Below are positions 1-7,789 of a stretch of 43,519 nucleotides of DNA, in pieces. The DNA lies in NCBI GenBank assembly GCA_012034575.1, contig JAAUPF010000041.1, forward strand, positions 1 to 43,519. The letters are read 5' to 3'. How positions within the stretch are numbered: the first letter of the stretch is position 1; every line of letters begins with the position of its first letter. The notes under the pieces are model-generated. The model was not told where the DNA came from. It saw only the letters and a program-made list of their open reading frames with translations, and made no database searches. This DNA comes from Richelia sp. CSU_2_1. Lineage in GTDB: Bacteria; Cyanobacteriota; Cyanobacteriia; Cyanobacteriales; Microcoleaceae. The translations under genes and the position numbers were made by a program.

Positions 1-94
1 AGAAGGGAGAGGGAAGAGGGAAGAGGGAATAGGGAATAGGGAAGAAGGGAGAGGGGAGAAGATAGAAGGGAGAGGGAAGAGGAAAGAAGGGAGA
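1..94. repeat. Purine-rich GGGAGA/GGGAAGA low-complexity repeat
   Basis: The window opens with degenerate GGGAGAGGGAAGA-type units on one strand (almost all G and A). It is non-coding. The rest of the 266 bases before the first gene shows no clear feature. The complementary pyrimidine-rich type recurs near 7741-7765 and 18092-18120, so this is probably one dispersed low-complexity family. Confidence 0.7.
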
Positions 95-266
95 ATTGAA
101 AGCAAGCCCCAGGCTAGAAGCCCCAGACATCTGGATAATCCATGACAGATGGCCGATGGCAAACTGCAGTCTCTGAGATTTTTTCTTCCAGATTGCAGAG
201 TATTGCCTTAAAATAAAGGTATGATATGTAAAATTTTGTTAACTTACGGCTCGAGTCGGCGTATCC

Positions 267-1238
267 ATGATCTCTAGCACTCTCCTATTTTCCTCGGTTG
301 AAGAAGACCTGCGACTGTTGACAGAAAACTTAAAACAGTTAGTGGGGGCCCGTCACCCCATTTTGTACGCGGCTGCGGAATACTTGTTCGGCGTCAAGGG
401 AAAACGGGTGAGACCCGCAATAGTTCTCTTGGTTGCCCGGACAACCATGCCCAATAGTAAAATTGCTGAAAAACACCGGCGGCTTGCAGAAATTACAGAA
501 ATGATCCATACAGCCAGTCTGGTTCACGATGATGTGGTGGACGAATCGGAACTGAGGCGGGGCGTGCCGACGGTTCACAGTCGGTTCAACAACCGCGTGG
601 CTGTATTGGCGGGAGATTTTTTGTTTGCTCAATCTTCCTGGCATTTGGCAAACCTGGACAACCTGCAAGTAGTCAAACTGCTGTCCGAAGTGATTAAAGA
701 TTTAGCTGAGGGGGAAATCCAACAAGGACTAAACGGATTTGATACCAGTTTGTCGATCGAAGCATACCTCGAAAAAAGTTACTACAAAACAGCGTCTTTA
801 ATTGCCAACAGCTCCAAAGCAGCGGCGTGTTTGAGCGAGGTTTCTGAGGAACTAACAGAGGATTTTTACAGCTACGGTCGCAACATCGGTTTGGCATTCC
901 AAATAGTAGATGATATCTTGGATTTCACTGCTTCAACAGAAATTTTGGGGAAACCCGCAGGCTCGGATCTCAAAAGCGGCAATCTGACGGCACCGGTACT
1001 GTTTGCTCTGGAGGAAAAGCCTTATTTGGAAGTTCTTATCGAGCGGGAGTTTGCTCAAGAAGGAGATTTAGAGCAGGCTTTGGCACTGGTTGCAGATTCC
1101 CGAGGCATTGAGCGTTCTAGAGAACTAGCTACGCATCACGCACAAAAAGCAGTGGAATACTTGGCTCCGCTACCTGTTTCCGAGTCCCGTCAGTCTTTGA
1201 TTGACTTGGCAGATTACGTTTTGAGCCGACTTTATTAG
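267..1238 (+). CDS. sds: Solanesyl diphosphate synthase (long-chain trans-polyprenyl diphosphate synthase)
   Basis: This enzyme elongates allylic diphosphates with isopentenyl diphosphate to make the C45 side chain of plastoquinone. At 323 residues it has the family's normal length. The substrate-binding GKRVRP lies at residues 45-50. The first aspartate-rich motif DDVVD is at 88-92, followed by the RRGVPTVH region. The second aspartate-rich motif DDILD is at 215-219. The protein is soluble with no signal peptide. ATG at 267 is the natural start because alignment-type motifs begin close behind it. The gene stands alone and heptamer repeats begin right at its stop. The family is certain. The chain length (C45) is inferred from its cyanobacterial setting, since motifs alone do not separate it from other long-chain synthases. 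Confidence 0.93.
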   Translation: MISSTLLFSSVEEDLRLLTENLKQLVGARHPILYAAAEYLFGVKGKRVRPAIVLLVARTTMPNSKIAEKHRRLAEITEMIHTASLVHDDVVDESELRRGVPTVHSRFNNRVAVLAGDFLFAQSSWHLANLDNLQVVKLLSEVIKDLAEGEIQQGLNGFDTSLSIEAYLEKSYYKTASLIANSSKAAACLSEVSEELTEDFYSYGRNIGLAFQIVDDILDFTASTEILGKPAGSDLKSGNLTAPVLFALEEKPYLEVLIEREFAQEGDLEQALALVADSRGIERSRELATHHAQKAVEYLAPLPVSESRQSLIDLADYVLSRLY

Positions 1239-1362
1239 TTGACAGTTGACAGTCGATAGTTGATAGTTGACAGTTGACAGTTGACAGTTGACAGTTGATA
1301 GTTGACAGTTGACAGTTGAGGATTTACCAATTACCAATTACCAATTACCCATTACCCATTAC
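1239..1362. repeat. Heptamer repeats (TTGACAG, then AATTACC)
   Basis: About eleven degenerate TTGACAG/TTGATAG heptamers start at the sds stop codon and run to ~1317. After a short spacer come AATTACC/CATTACC heptamers to ~1362. Both are typical cyanobacterial short tandem heptamers. The same two families recur at 7639, 9363, 15600, 17555, 20440 and 38620. Confidence 0.9.
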
Positions 1363-1368
1363 CGATCG

Positions 1369-1851
1369 TCATGCGATATCTGGCGGGAGATTGCTAGAAT
1401 TCGAGTTAGGGTGCGATCGATACTGCTGCAAGTAAAAGCCAATTAATTTTTGTACTTGCTCGCGGCTGACTTCCGTGCCGGTTTCCACACTGCCGGGTGT
1501 TTCAAAAAAAACTATGCTGTCGATCGTTTCGAGAGCCAAGATTTGAAATAGAATGTGCGTAACTGGCAAAGGCACCGGCACAGCACGATCTCCTGCAGGA
1601 GTCGCCCTAGAAGCATCTTTAAAAGTCGGAAAAGCGTAAATTACATTCTTTTCGGAACCCGGTAACTTGAGGTTGCTCAAAACCGTTACCGCCCAACTTC
1701 CCTGGGGAGTTTGCAGGATGAAATATTCGAGGTGTTTAAGCTGTTCGGCTAACAACTGCAACGCTGGAGCAATCGCCTCTAAAATCTGCGGCGTCGAACC
1801 GTCGCGGGGCGCTTTTTCAATCAGTGTTTGAATCTGTCGATCTAAATCCAT
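1369..1851 (-). CDS. Conserved cyanobacterial protein of unknown function
   Basis: The 160-residue protein is soluble, with no signal peptide or membrane segment. The N-terminal third is helical (DLDRQIQTLIEKAPRD..), and the middle is beta-rich and hydrophobic (FILQTPQGSWAVTVL, VTHILFQILALETIDSIVFF). The C-terminus is Ser/Asn-rich and probably disordered. The coding-like composition, internal HIP1-type sites and clear ATG support a real gene. I do not recognise a named domain and assign no function. It converges on sds, with the heptamer block between the two stops. Confidence 0.75.
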   Translation of the reverse strand: MDLDRQIQTLIEKAPRDGSTPQILEAIAPALQLLAEQLKHLEYFILQTPQGSWAVTVLSNLKLPGSEKNVIYAFPTFKDASRATPAGDRAVPVPLPVTHILFQILALETIDSIVFFETPGSVETGTEVSREQVQKLIGFYLQQYRSHPNSNSSNLPPDIA

Positions 1852-2064
1852 CTGTTATGTGAAATCCTGTCGCACTAAATCCTACGCATTATAGCGCAAG
1901 CTGGCGATTTGAAATTTTAGATTTGAGGTTGTGGATTGAATGAATAATTTTAAATTTACCAATTAGAGATTTTTAGGATGGCTAAAAAACTGATAGTATC
2001 TGTATGATGGTGGGAGTTAAAATAACCGATCGAAAGCATGATAAAGCCGCGTTCGCTAGATTGT

Positions 2065-2110
2065 ACTGCCGATCGAAATGACAAAATAGCGCAGCATCTC
2101 GATCGGCAGT
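2065..2110. other. 12-bp inverted repeat upstream of maf
   Basis: Perfect arms ACTGCCGATCGA (2065-2076) and TCGATCGGCAGT (2099-2110) flank a 22-base loop, about 105 bases before the maf start. It could form an RNA hairpin or be a dispersed palindrome. There is no U-run, so it is not a classical terminator. It lies in the 365-base gap 1852-2216, which otherwise shows only A/T-rich sequence. Confidence 0.6.
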
Positions 2111-2216
2111 GCTGTGTCTCTGCGGATACCAACTTACTGACCTCGGATTTGATATTATTAATTAAAAACTATTACTCAGACAATTATCAATTATAGATTA
2201 CCGAGATCAAACTGCT

Positions 2217-2863
2217 ATGAAGATTCCAACTTTTGTATTGGCTTCCGCTTCCCCCGCACGGCGCAGCCTGCTAGAAAGTGCTGGCATTAAAGCTGTTGTT
2301 TGCCCGAGCGATTTTGATGAAAATCAAATAAAGATGAGGGATGCTACTAAATTAGTGCAGGTGTTAGCTGAGGGAAAAGCTGATGCTGTGGCTGATTTTT
2401 TGCGGGCTAATTCCCACCCGCAAATTCCCAATCCTAAAGCGTGTTTGGTGTTGGGATGCGATTCAATTTTGGTGGTTGGTGGGGAAATTTACGGCAAGCC
2501 AAAAGATGCTGAAGAAGCTGTTTTGCGCTGGCAGAAAATGCGCGGAAAAGTTGGCGAACTTTATACGGGTCATGCTTTAATAAATACTAAGTTTGATAAT
2601 TTTGAAATGGCTGCAGGTGCTTCGATCGTCCGCTGTCAAGTTACTAAGGTTTATTTGCGGATGTGAGCGATAAACAAATTGCTGCTTACGTTGCGACTGG
2701 AGAGCCGCTGCAATGTGCCGGCTGTTTTGCCCTTGAAGGTAAGGGCGGTTTTTTTGTGGAGAAAATCGAAGGCTGTCATACTAACGTTATCGGTTTGAGT
2801 TTGCCTTTGTTGCGACGAATGTTGCGGGAAATGGGTTATGATGTGGCGGACTTTTGGCGTTAA
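2217..2863 (+). pseudogene. maf: Maf-family nucleotide pyrophosphatase, split by a 1-base frameshift
   Basis: Maf proteins hydrolyse non-canonical or pyrimidine nucleoside triphosphates. The first part (2217-2666) has the hallmark N-terminus LASASPARR and the [16 protein letters not shown] core. It then ends early after TKVYLRM. The rest continues in another frame at ~2657-2863 with [16 protein letters not shown] and [14 protein letters not shown], both conserved Maf motifs. Adding one T to the TTT at 2654-2656 restores [12 protein letters not shown] and an unbroken protein of about 215 residues. Everything except that one base is conserved, so a homopolymer sequencing error is more likely than true decay. 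Confidence 0.9.
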
Positions 2864-2901
2864 AATTCAAGATGTGAATCTTCCGTCATGGACGCACCAG
2901 C

Positions 2902-3068
2902 TCTATATTTAGGGTGCGCAGTGCGCACCTTACCGCTAATTGTTTGAGAACAAAACTTACGCAAAAACTCTATATGTAGGGTGCGCAGTGCGCACCTTAC
3001 CGCTAATTGTTTGAGAACAAAACTTACGCAAAAACTCTATATGTAGGGTGCGCACTGCGCACCTTACT
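2902..3068. repeat. 67-bp tandem repeat with palindromic core, 2.5 copies
   Basis: The unit carries TAGGGTGCGCAGTGCGCACC followed by TTACCGCTAATTG and an ACTTACGCAAAAACT tail. Palindrome cores start at 2914, 2981 and 3048, exactly 67 bases apart. The third core is the reverse complement at its centre (GCACTGC instead of GCAGTGC). The core recurs singly at 9563, 26073, 35470 and 41406. With its flanks it fills the 300-base gap before the RTX genes. Confidence 0.9.
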
Positions 3069-3121
3069 ACTACTAATCGCGTGTAAAACTACTGAAAGCG
3101 TAAGTCCTGCAAAAGTAAAGA

Positions 3122-3137
3122 GGGGACTGAAGTCCCT
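3122..3137. repeat. GGACTGAAGTCC palindrome downstream of the first RTX gene
   Basis: GGGGACTGAAGTCCCT lies about 27 bases past the stop of the minus-strand RTX gene. A matching palindrome follows the duplicate gene at 4193-4210. It may act as a transcript-end hairpin, but there is no strong U-run. Confidence 0.5.
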
Positions 3138-3163
3138 ACTACGAACTTTATGGAGAACCTATT

Positions 3164-4084
3164 TTATCCGAGGGCGATCGACCCATCAGCTACTGAGGTA
3201 AACTGGATTTGAGACGGCGATACTTCTTTAACCAAACCCAAGATATTTCCCGTGCTGGCTTCCCTAATTATTGTGGCCCTGGTATTGAGAAATCTAAAAT
3301 CAGCAGTTCTGGGAATTCCGGGAGGAAAAGGCCCGCCGCTTTCGTAATCTCTGGCATCGCCAATTGTTAAAAACCTTTCGGTTAAAACAATGTCATTGCG
3401 CGTCAATCCTCCCGCCAGTCCGATAACATCACCTTGCGCGGGATTGTAATCGAGAATAAAATCGGCCGGCACTTCTTCTACATTAGTAGGAAAAGTGTTA
3501 GGAACTGGAGGTTGAGTCGAACCGATTTCTCGCGAAGTTGTCCCCGGTTCTCTTCTAATGACAAATAAATCTGCACCTTCATTGCCCCACAGCCTATCAA
3601 TTCCAGCGTCACCAATTAGAGTATCGTTGCCGCTATTTCCGACTAAAGCATCTCTGCCTTGACCACCTCTGATAAAATCATCTCCGGTGCCTCCATAGGC
3701 GTAATCGTCGCCTTGATTTCCGTTGAGGATATCGTTGGCGCATTCTCCGTAGATGATGTCAAAATCTTGACCCCCGCGAATTGTATCGCGGCCGCAACCT
3801 CCGATTAGTGTATCTTGACCGGAGTTGCCATTCATCAATTCGGCAGCGCCCGAACCCCGAATAAAATCATTGCCTGCAAGGGCGCGCAAGCCTCCTGGAA
3901 AGTTGCGCAGGATGCCGTTTGCTAGTTGAAATACGTCGTCATTGGGAGTGAGGTCAAAAAAATTGGGATCGGCGATGGAATTTGGTAACGGCGCTGTCAG
4001 CAGTCGAATGTTGGGCGGATCTGTAAAAGTTGGATCGGAGTTGTCTGCTAATGCTTTAAGTTGTCCGAGGGTATTTTCTAACAT
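3164..4084 (-). CDS. RTX (hemolysin-type calcium-binding repeat) protein, copy A
   Basis: The 306-residue protein has an N-terminal stretch without signal peptide (MLENTLGQLKALADNS). Glycine/aspartate nonapeptides follow at about residues 85-175 (GGCGRDTIRGG, GNSGNDTLIGDAG and similar), the calcium-binding beta-roll signature. The C-terminal ~130 residues contain DFILDYNPAQGDVIGLAGGL, a block often seen after cyanobacterial RTX repeats. RTX proteins are usually exported by type I secretion, which needs no cleaved signal. No ABC/HlyD/TolC genes are nearby. The gene at 4237-5157 is an equal-length duplicate. Calcium binding is strongly indicated, but the biological role is unknown. Confidence 0.88.
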   Translation of the reverse strand: MLENTLGQLKALADNSDPTFTDPPNIRLLTAPLPNSIADPNFFDLTPNDDVFQLANGILRNFPGGLRALAGNDFIRGSGAAELMNGNSGQDTLIGGCGRDTIRGGQDFDIIYGECANDILNGNQGDDYAYGGTGDDFIRGGQGRDALVGNSGNDTLIGDAGIDRLWGNEGADLFVIRREPGTTSREIGSTQPPVPNTFPTNVEEVPADFILDYNPAQGDVIGLAGGLTRNDIVLTERFLTIGDARDYESGGPFPPGIPRTADFRFLNTRATIIREASTGNILGLVKEVSPSQIQFTSVADGSIALG

Positions 4085-4192
4085 AGTAGATTTATCCTGT
4101 AGCGATCGACCCTATTGACTGTTTTCTCGATCGAAAAGTTCCGATTTTTATAGATTTTTATAAAAGAGAAAATAAACACTACAAAGTGAGAA

Positions 4193-4210
4193 TGAGGACT
4201 GAAGTCCTCA
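4193..4210. repeat. TGAGGACTGAAGTCCTCA palindrome downstream of the second RTX gene
   Basis: Perfect 8-base arms flank a GA centre. The element sits 27 bases past the stop of RTX copy B, the same position as the related palindrome after copy A, so the duplication included the 3' flank. Confidence 0.55.
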
Positions 4211-4236
4211 CTGCAAACTTATTTTCCGAAACAATT

Positions 4237-5157
4237 TTATCCGAGGGCGATCGAACTGTCGGCTACTGAGGTAAACTGAATTCGATCGGGCGACACATCT
4301 TTTACCAAACCCAAGATATTTCCGGTACTTGCTTCCCTAATTATCGTCGCTCTAGTATTCAAAATTCTAAACTCAAGAGTTTGAGGCTGCCCCGGAGGAG
4401 TCGGCCCGCTGCTGTCGTACAGTCTGGCATCACCAATTGTTAAAAACCTTTCGGTTAAAACAATATCGTTGCGCGTCAATCCTCCGGCAAGTCCGATAAC
4501 ATCACCTTGCGCGGGATTGTAATCGAGAATAAAATCAGCAGGCACTTGTTCTACATTATTAGGAAAACTGTTAGGAGGCGGCGGTTGAGTCGAACCGAAT
4601 TCCCCCGAAGTTGCCCCTGGTTCTCTTCTGATGACAAATAAATCGGCACCTTCACCGCCCCAAAGCCTGTCAATTCCAGCGTCGCCAATTAAAGTATCGT
4701 TGCCGCTATTTCCTACTAAAGCATCGTTACCTTGACCGCCCCTAGCAAAATCATTTCCGGTGCCTCCATAGAGGAGGTCAAAACCTTGATTGCCGTTAAG
4801 TATGTCGCTAGCGCATTCTCCGTAAATAACGTCAAAATCTTGACCGCCGCGAATCGTATCGCTACCGCAGCCTCCGATTAACGTGTCTTGGCCGGAGTTG
4901 CCGTTCATCTGTTCGGATGCGCTGGAACCGCGAATAAAATCGTTACCTGCGAGGGCTCGCAAGCCGCCAGGAAAGTCGCGCAGGATGCCGTTTGCTAGTT
5001 GAAATACATCGTCATTGGGAGTGAGGTCAAAAAAATTGGGATCGGTAATGGAATTCGGTAAAGGCGCTGTCAGCAGTCGGATGTTCGGCGGATCTGTAAA
5101 AGTTGGATTGGAGTTGTCTGCTGATGCTTTAAGTTGTCCGAGATCGTTTTCTAACAT
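4237..5157 (-). CDS. RTX (hemolysin-type calcium-binding repeat) protein, copy B
   Basis: Also 306 residues, this protein is collinear with copy A from MLEN to the C-terminal SSIALG, with substitutions scattered mainly in the repeats and two proline-rich loops. RTX nonapeptides occupy roughly residues 85-175, then the LDYNPAQGDVIGLAGGL block. The 5' flank (CATAGTAGATTTATC..TGTAGCGATCGACC, read on plus) is shared with copy A. Both starts and both stops are exactly 1073 bases apart, so this is a tandem gene-plus-flank duplication. As with copy A, secretion is inferred from the family and no transporter is present here. Confidence 0.88.
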   Translation of the reverse strand: MLENDLGQLKASADNSNPTFTDPPNIRLLTAPLPNSITDPNFFDLTPNDDVFQLANGILRDFPGGLRALAGNDFIRGSSASEQMNGNSGQDTLIGGCGSDTIRGGQDFDVIYGECASDILNGNQGFDLLYGGTGNDFARGGQGNDALVGNSGNDTLIGDAGIDRLWGGEGADLFVIRREPGATSGEFGSTQPPPPNSFPNNVEQVPADFILDYNPAQGDVIGLAGGLTRNDIVLTERFLTIGDARLYDSSGPTPPGQPQTLEFRILNTRATIIREASTGNILGLVKDVSPDRIQFTSVADSSIALG

Positions 5158-5294
5158 AGTAGATTTATCTTGTAGCGATCGACCCTATCGACTGTTTTGT
5201 TTATCAAAAAGTTCCTCAACTTTTTTTATGACTTAGGTAGCAACCGGGTTGTTTCCGAAAATATTGGATTGTTGCCTTTAAGCCGCAGTCCGCT

Positions 5295-5310
5295 AGGGGT
5301 TTAAACCCCT
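5295..5310. repeat. AGGGGTTTAAACCCCT palindrome
   Basis: This 16-base perfect palindrome is followed by a CTCATAGC tail. The same motif with longer arms and the same tail occurs at 7012-7031. It is a dispersed cyanobacterial-type palindrome in the 487-base gap between the RTX genes and gor. Confidence 0.75.
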
Positions 5311-5455
5311 GTCTCATAGCGCAATTCCTGGCGAGCGAAGACTTAATAAGTTATCACTTTTATGCACAAATAATTTCAGACAAATAAAATAAAGCGCACC
5401 ACCGCCAGCGCCCTAAAAAATATTTACTTTTTGATATGTTTTGTACCGCTTGCTT

Positions 5456-5521
5456 GTGCTATACTTTAATAATGGGAGTAGTGACAAAAATATTTTTTTA
5501 GGACAGATTCCCATTATTAAA
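5456..5521 (+). promoter_or_regulatory. Candidate extended -10 and 13-bp hairpin in the gor leader
   Basis: TGCTATACT at 5456-5464 fits an extended -10 box. I see no well-spaced -35. Immediately after it, perfect arms TTTAATAATGGGA (5465-5477) and TCCCATTATTAAA (5509-5521) enclose 31 bases that include an A/T-rich run. If the promoter is real, the hairpin lies at the start of a ~170-base gor leader. It could instead be the end of a small repeat element. Confidence 0.35.
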
Positions 5522-5644
5522 ATATATCATGTCAATGTCAACAAGTAAAGCGTTTAACCCCAAAAAAAACGAAAATTTTTTGCGATATCATTAAAAAAAG
5601 TAAAGCGATCGATCGGTCAATTAGGATAGGACAGCGAAACAATT

Positions 5645-6988
5645 ATGACATACGATTACGACTTGTTTGTAATAGGTGCGGGTTCCGGCGGATTGGCAAG
5701 TTCCAAACGGGCGGCATCCTACGGTGCGAAGGTGGCGATCGCGGAAAATGACTTAGTAGGGGGAACCTGCGTAATTCGTGGCTGCGTGCCGAAAAAATTG
5801 ATGGTTTATGCTTCCACATTTTCGCACCTTTACGAAGATGCGATCGGCTACGGTTGGAGTCCCGTAGAAAGCAGCTTTGACTGGGAAAAACTCGTCACTA
5901 CTGTGGACGCAGAAGTGCGCAGGCTTAGCAAACTGCACATCAGCTTCCTCGAAAAAGCCGGAGTAGAATTAATCTCAGGATACGCCAGATTTGTTGACCC
6001 CCATACTGTCGAAGTTGGTGACAGAAAAATCACCGCTGCTAAAATATTAATTGCTGTTGGCGGCGAAGCTCACAAAATCGACATTCCCGGTATCGAACAC
6101 GCGATTACTTCCCGCGAAATCTTCTTGCTAAAAGAGCAACCGAAGCGACTGGCAATTTTGGGAGGTGGCTACATCGGCGTTGAATTTGCCTGCATCATGA
6201 ACGGATTGGGAACTGAAGTAACTCAAATCATCCGGCGCGAAAAAATCTTGCATTACTTCGACGAAGAACTTCGCGATAACGTGCAAGAAGGAATGGCAAA
6301 ACACGGCATCAATTTTGTCACCGGAAGTTCGATCGAATGGATTGAGAAAACTCCTGAAGGTTTGAATGTAAAATTGTGGGGAAAATCAGAAGAAACCCTG
6401 ACAGTAGATGCCCTTTTGTGCGCTACCGGACGCTTGCCTAACTTGGAAAAATTGGGTTTAGAAAATGCGGGAGTAGAAACAGATAAAGGCGCGATCGCAG
6501 TTACTAAAGACAGCCGCACCAGCCAGCCGCACATTTTTGCAGTAGGAGATTGCACCAACCGGATTAATTTAACACCAGTTGCGATCGCTGAAGGACGCGC
6601 TTTTGCAGATACAGAATTCGGCAACAATCCGAGAGCAATTACTCACGAAAATGTGCCGTCGGCCGTATTTTCGCAACCGGAAGCAGCTACAGTTGGCTTA
6701 ACAGAAGAGGAGGCTAAAGCCAAGTTTCCCGAATCAATTAAGTGCTATACAGCCAAGTTTCGCCCGATGTTTCATGCTTTGACAGGTGCGGATGAAAAGA
6801 CTTTTGTTAAGTTAGTTGTTGAGACTAATACTGACAGAGTTTTGGGCGTGCACATGGTGGGTAAAGATGCGGGCGAAATCATTCAAGGAATGGCGATCGC
6901 GGTTAATATGGGAGCTACGAAGAAAGATTTTGATGCGACTATTGGCATTCACCCATCGACTGCTGAAGAGTTTGTTACTTTGCGGTAA
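5645..6988 (+). CDS. gor: Glutathione-disulfide reductase
   Basis: This enzyme reduces oxidised glutathione with NADPH in the cytoplasm. The FAD-binding motif GAGSGG is at residues 11-16. The redox pair is in GGTCVIRGCVPKK, Cys42 and Cys47. The NADPH-binding motif GGGYIGVEFA lies in the middle, followed by the second FAD motif (IFAVGDCTNRINLTPVAIAEG). The dimer-interface catalytic GIHPSTAEEFVT with the active-site His is at the C-terminus. The length (447) fits the family. The VIRGCVPKK form favours glutathione reductase over dihydrolipoamide dehydrogenase or mercuric reductase. It is a single gene flanked by repeat-rich spacers. Confidence 0.95.
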   Translation: MTYDYDLFVIGAGSGGLASSKRAASYGAKVAIAENDLVGGTCVIRGCVPKKLMVYASTFSHLYEDAIGYGWSPVESSFDWEKLVTTVDAEVRRLSKLHISFLEKAGVELISGYARFVDPHTVEVGDRKITAAKILIAVGGEAHKIDIPGIEHAITSREIFLLKEQPKRLAILGGGYIGVEFACIMNGLGTEVTQIIRREKILHYFDEELRDNVQEGMAKHGINFVTGSSIEWIEKTPEGLNVKLWGKSEETLTVDALLCATGRLPNLEKLGLENAGVETDKGAIAVTKDSRTSQPHIFAVGDCTNRINLTPVAIAEGRAFADTEFGNNPRAITHENVPSAVFSQPEAATVGLTEEEAKAKFPESIKCYTAKFRPMFHALTGADEKTFVKLVVETNTDRVLGVHMVGKDAGEIIQGMAIAVNMGATKKDFDATIGIHPSTAEEFVTLR

Positions 6989-7011
6989 TTAAGGCGAAAT
7001 TCCCGAGGCCG

Positions 7012-7031
7012 CCAGGGGTTTAAACCCCTGG
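7012..7031. repeat. CCAGGGGTTTAAACCCCTGG palindrome after gor
   Basis: A perfect 20-base palindrome 23 bases past the gor stop, followed by CTCATAGC as in the copy at 5295. It could form a strong hairpin at the mRNA end, though no U-run follows. Confidence 0.75.
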
Positions 7032-7040
7032 CTCATAGCT

Positions 7041-7212
7041 GAAGTCGGTTGAAACTCACATCTTGCACCAATGTCAATAAGAGGTTTTCTAGTGGGGTGG
7101 GGGCGGGTTTATTAACCTATTTGCTACCTTCTGTGACTGTTGAGAACCCGCCCCTACAGGTTATTGAGAAAGCTATTGAGAAAGGTGCAAGATCTCAGTT
7201 GAAACCGACTGC
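7041..7212. mobile_element. MITE-like element with ~28-bp terminal inverted repeats
   Basis: The left end GAAGTCGGTTGAAACT..ATCTTGCACC (7041-7069) matches the reverse complement of the right end (7184-7212), GCAGTCGGTTTCAACT..ATCTTGCACC, with few mismatches. Inside is a second inverted pair, GGGGCGGGTT (7100-7109) and AACCCGCCCC (7145-7154). There is no coding capacity. The size (172 bp) and structure fit a miniature inverted-repeat element, possibly nested. No clear target-site duplication is visible. Confidence 0.55.
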
Positions 7213-7269
7213 ATAAGATCGTTTTTAAAAATGGTTTTTTTGCCTGTGACATTACGTGCATCGATATTA

Positions 7270-7333
7270 AAGAAACCGGGTTTTTGGAGATTTAAGGCTG
7301 CGATCGAATATTTTTGTAAAAACCCAGTTTATG
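7270..7333. repeat. AAGAAACCGGGTTTTT / AAAAACCCAGTTT inverted repeat element
   Basis: A 64-base element whose ends are inverted copies of GAAACCGGGTTTTT around an A/T-rich centre with a CGATCG. A relative follows at 7364-7428 and others are at 37044-37109 and 38697-38762. Confidence 0.7.
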
Positions 7334-7363
7334 CCTGAGTTAAGATTTAATATCATCCATATC

Positions 7364-7428
7364 AAAGAAACCAGGTTTTTTGGGATTTAAGGGGGTCAGC
7401 GAGTATTTTCGTAAAAACCCGGTTTCTA
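7364..7428. repeat. Second AAGAAACC(A/G)GGTTTTT inverted repeat element
   Basis: Same architecture and length as the element at 7270-7333, starting AAAGAAACCAGGTTTTT and ending GTAAAAACCCGGTTTCT. Both lie in the 800-base gap between gor and the sigma factor, which also holds a MITE-like element and heptamers. Confidence 0.7.
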
Positions 7429-7638
7429 CCCCAACAAAGATTTAATATTGAAGTCGAGAATGGATTGAACGATTTAATCACAATTACCTGCGCCTGACTA
7501 GGATTCTTACAAGTTTGACAATTCTGGGATTAGAAAATTACGCTTTGGCTCTTTTCAAATGTTTGGATGAGATTTACAATGAAAATCAGAAAACTATTGG
7601 TTTAGAAACTTATAATTATTGGAAAAAAGCGGTAAATA

Positions 7639-7678
7639 GTTGACAGTTGACAGTTGACAGTTGACAGTTGACAGTTGT
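7639..7678. repeat. TTGACAG heptamer run
   Basis: Five consecutive TTGACAG heptamers, the same family as at 1239, 15600 and 20524. Confidence 0.9.
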
Positions 7679-7680
7679 TT

Positions 7681-7740
7681 AGGAGTTTTGAGTATTGACA
7701 GTTCTTAATTCAAAACTCAAAACTTAAAACTTAGAACTCC
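7681..7740. repeat. Dispersed ~60-bp repeat ending in GGAGTT/AACTCC
   Basis: The sequence begins GGAGTTTTGAGT and ends CTTAAAACTTAGAACTCC. A longer variant occurs at 18012-18093, also next to TTGACAG-type heptamers and followed by a pyrimidine-rich run. The ends form a short inverted repeat. Confidence 0.65.
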
Positions 7741-7789
7741 CCTCTCCCCCTCTCCCTCCTGCTTTCTATTATTTGAACCTTTTTCGCGC

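Noticed and set aside
2902..3068. Possible CRISPR array
   Set aside because: The units are contiguous tandem copies with no variable spacers and no cas genes nearby; the heptamer runs are likewise simple tandem repeats.
3007..3201. Plus-strand 64-residue frame
   Set aside because: It lies within the 67-bp tandem repeat and overlaps the end of the RTX gene.
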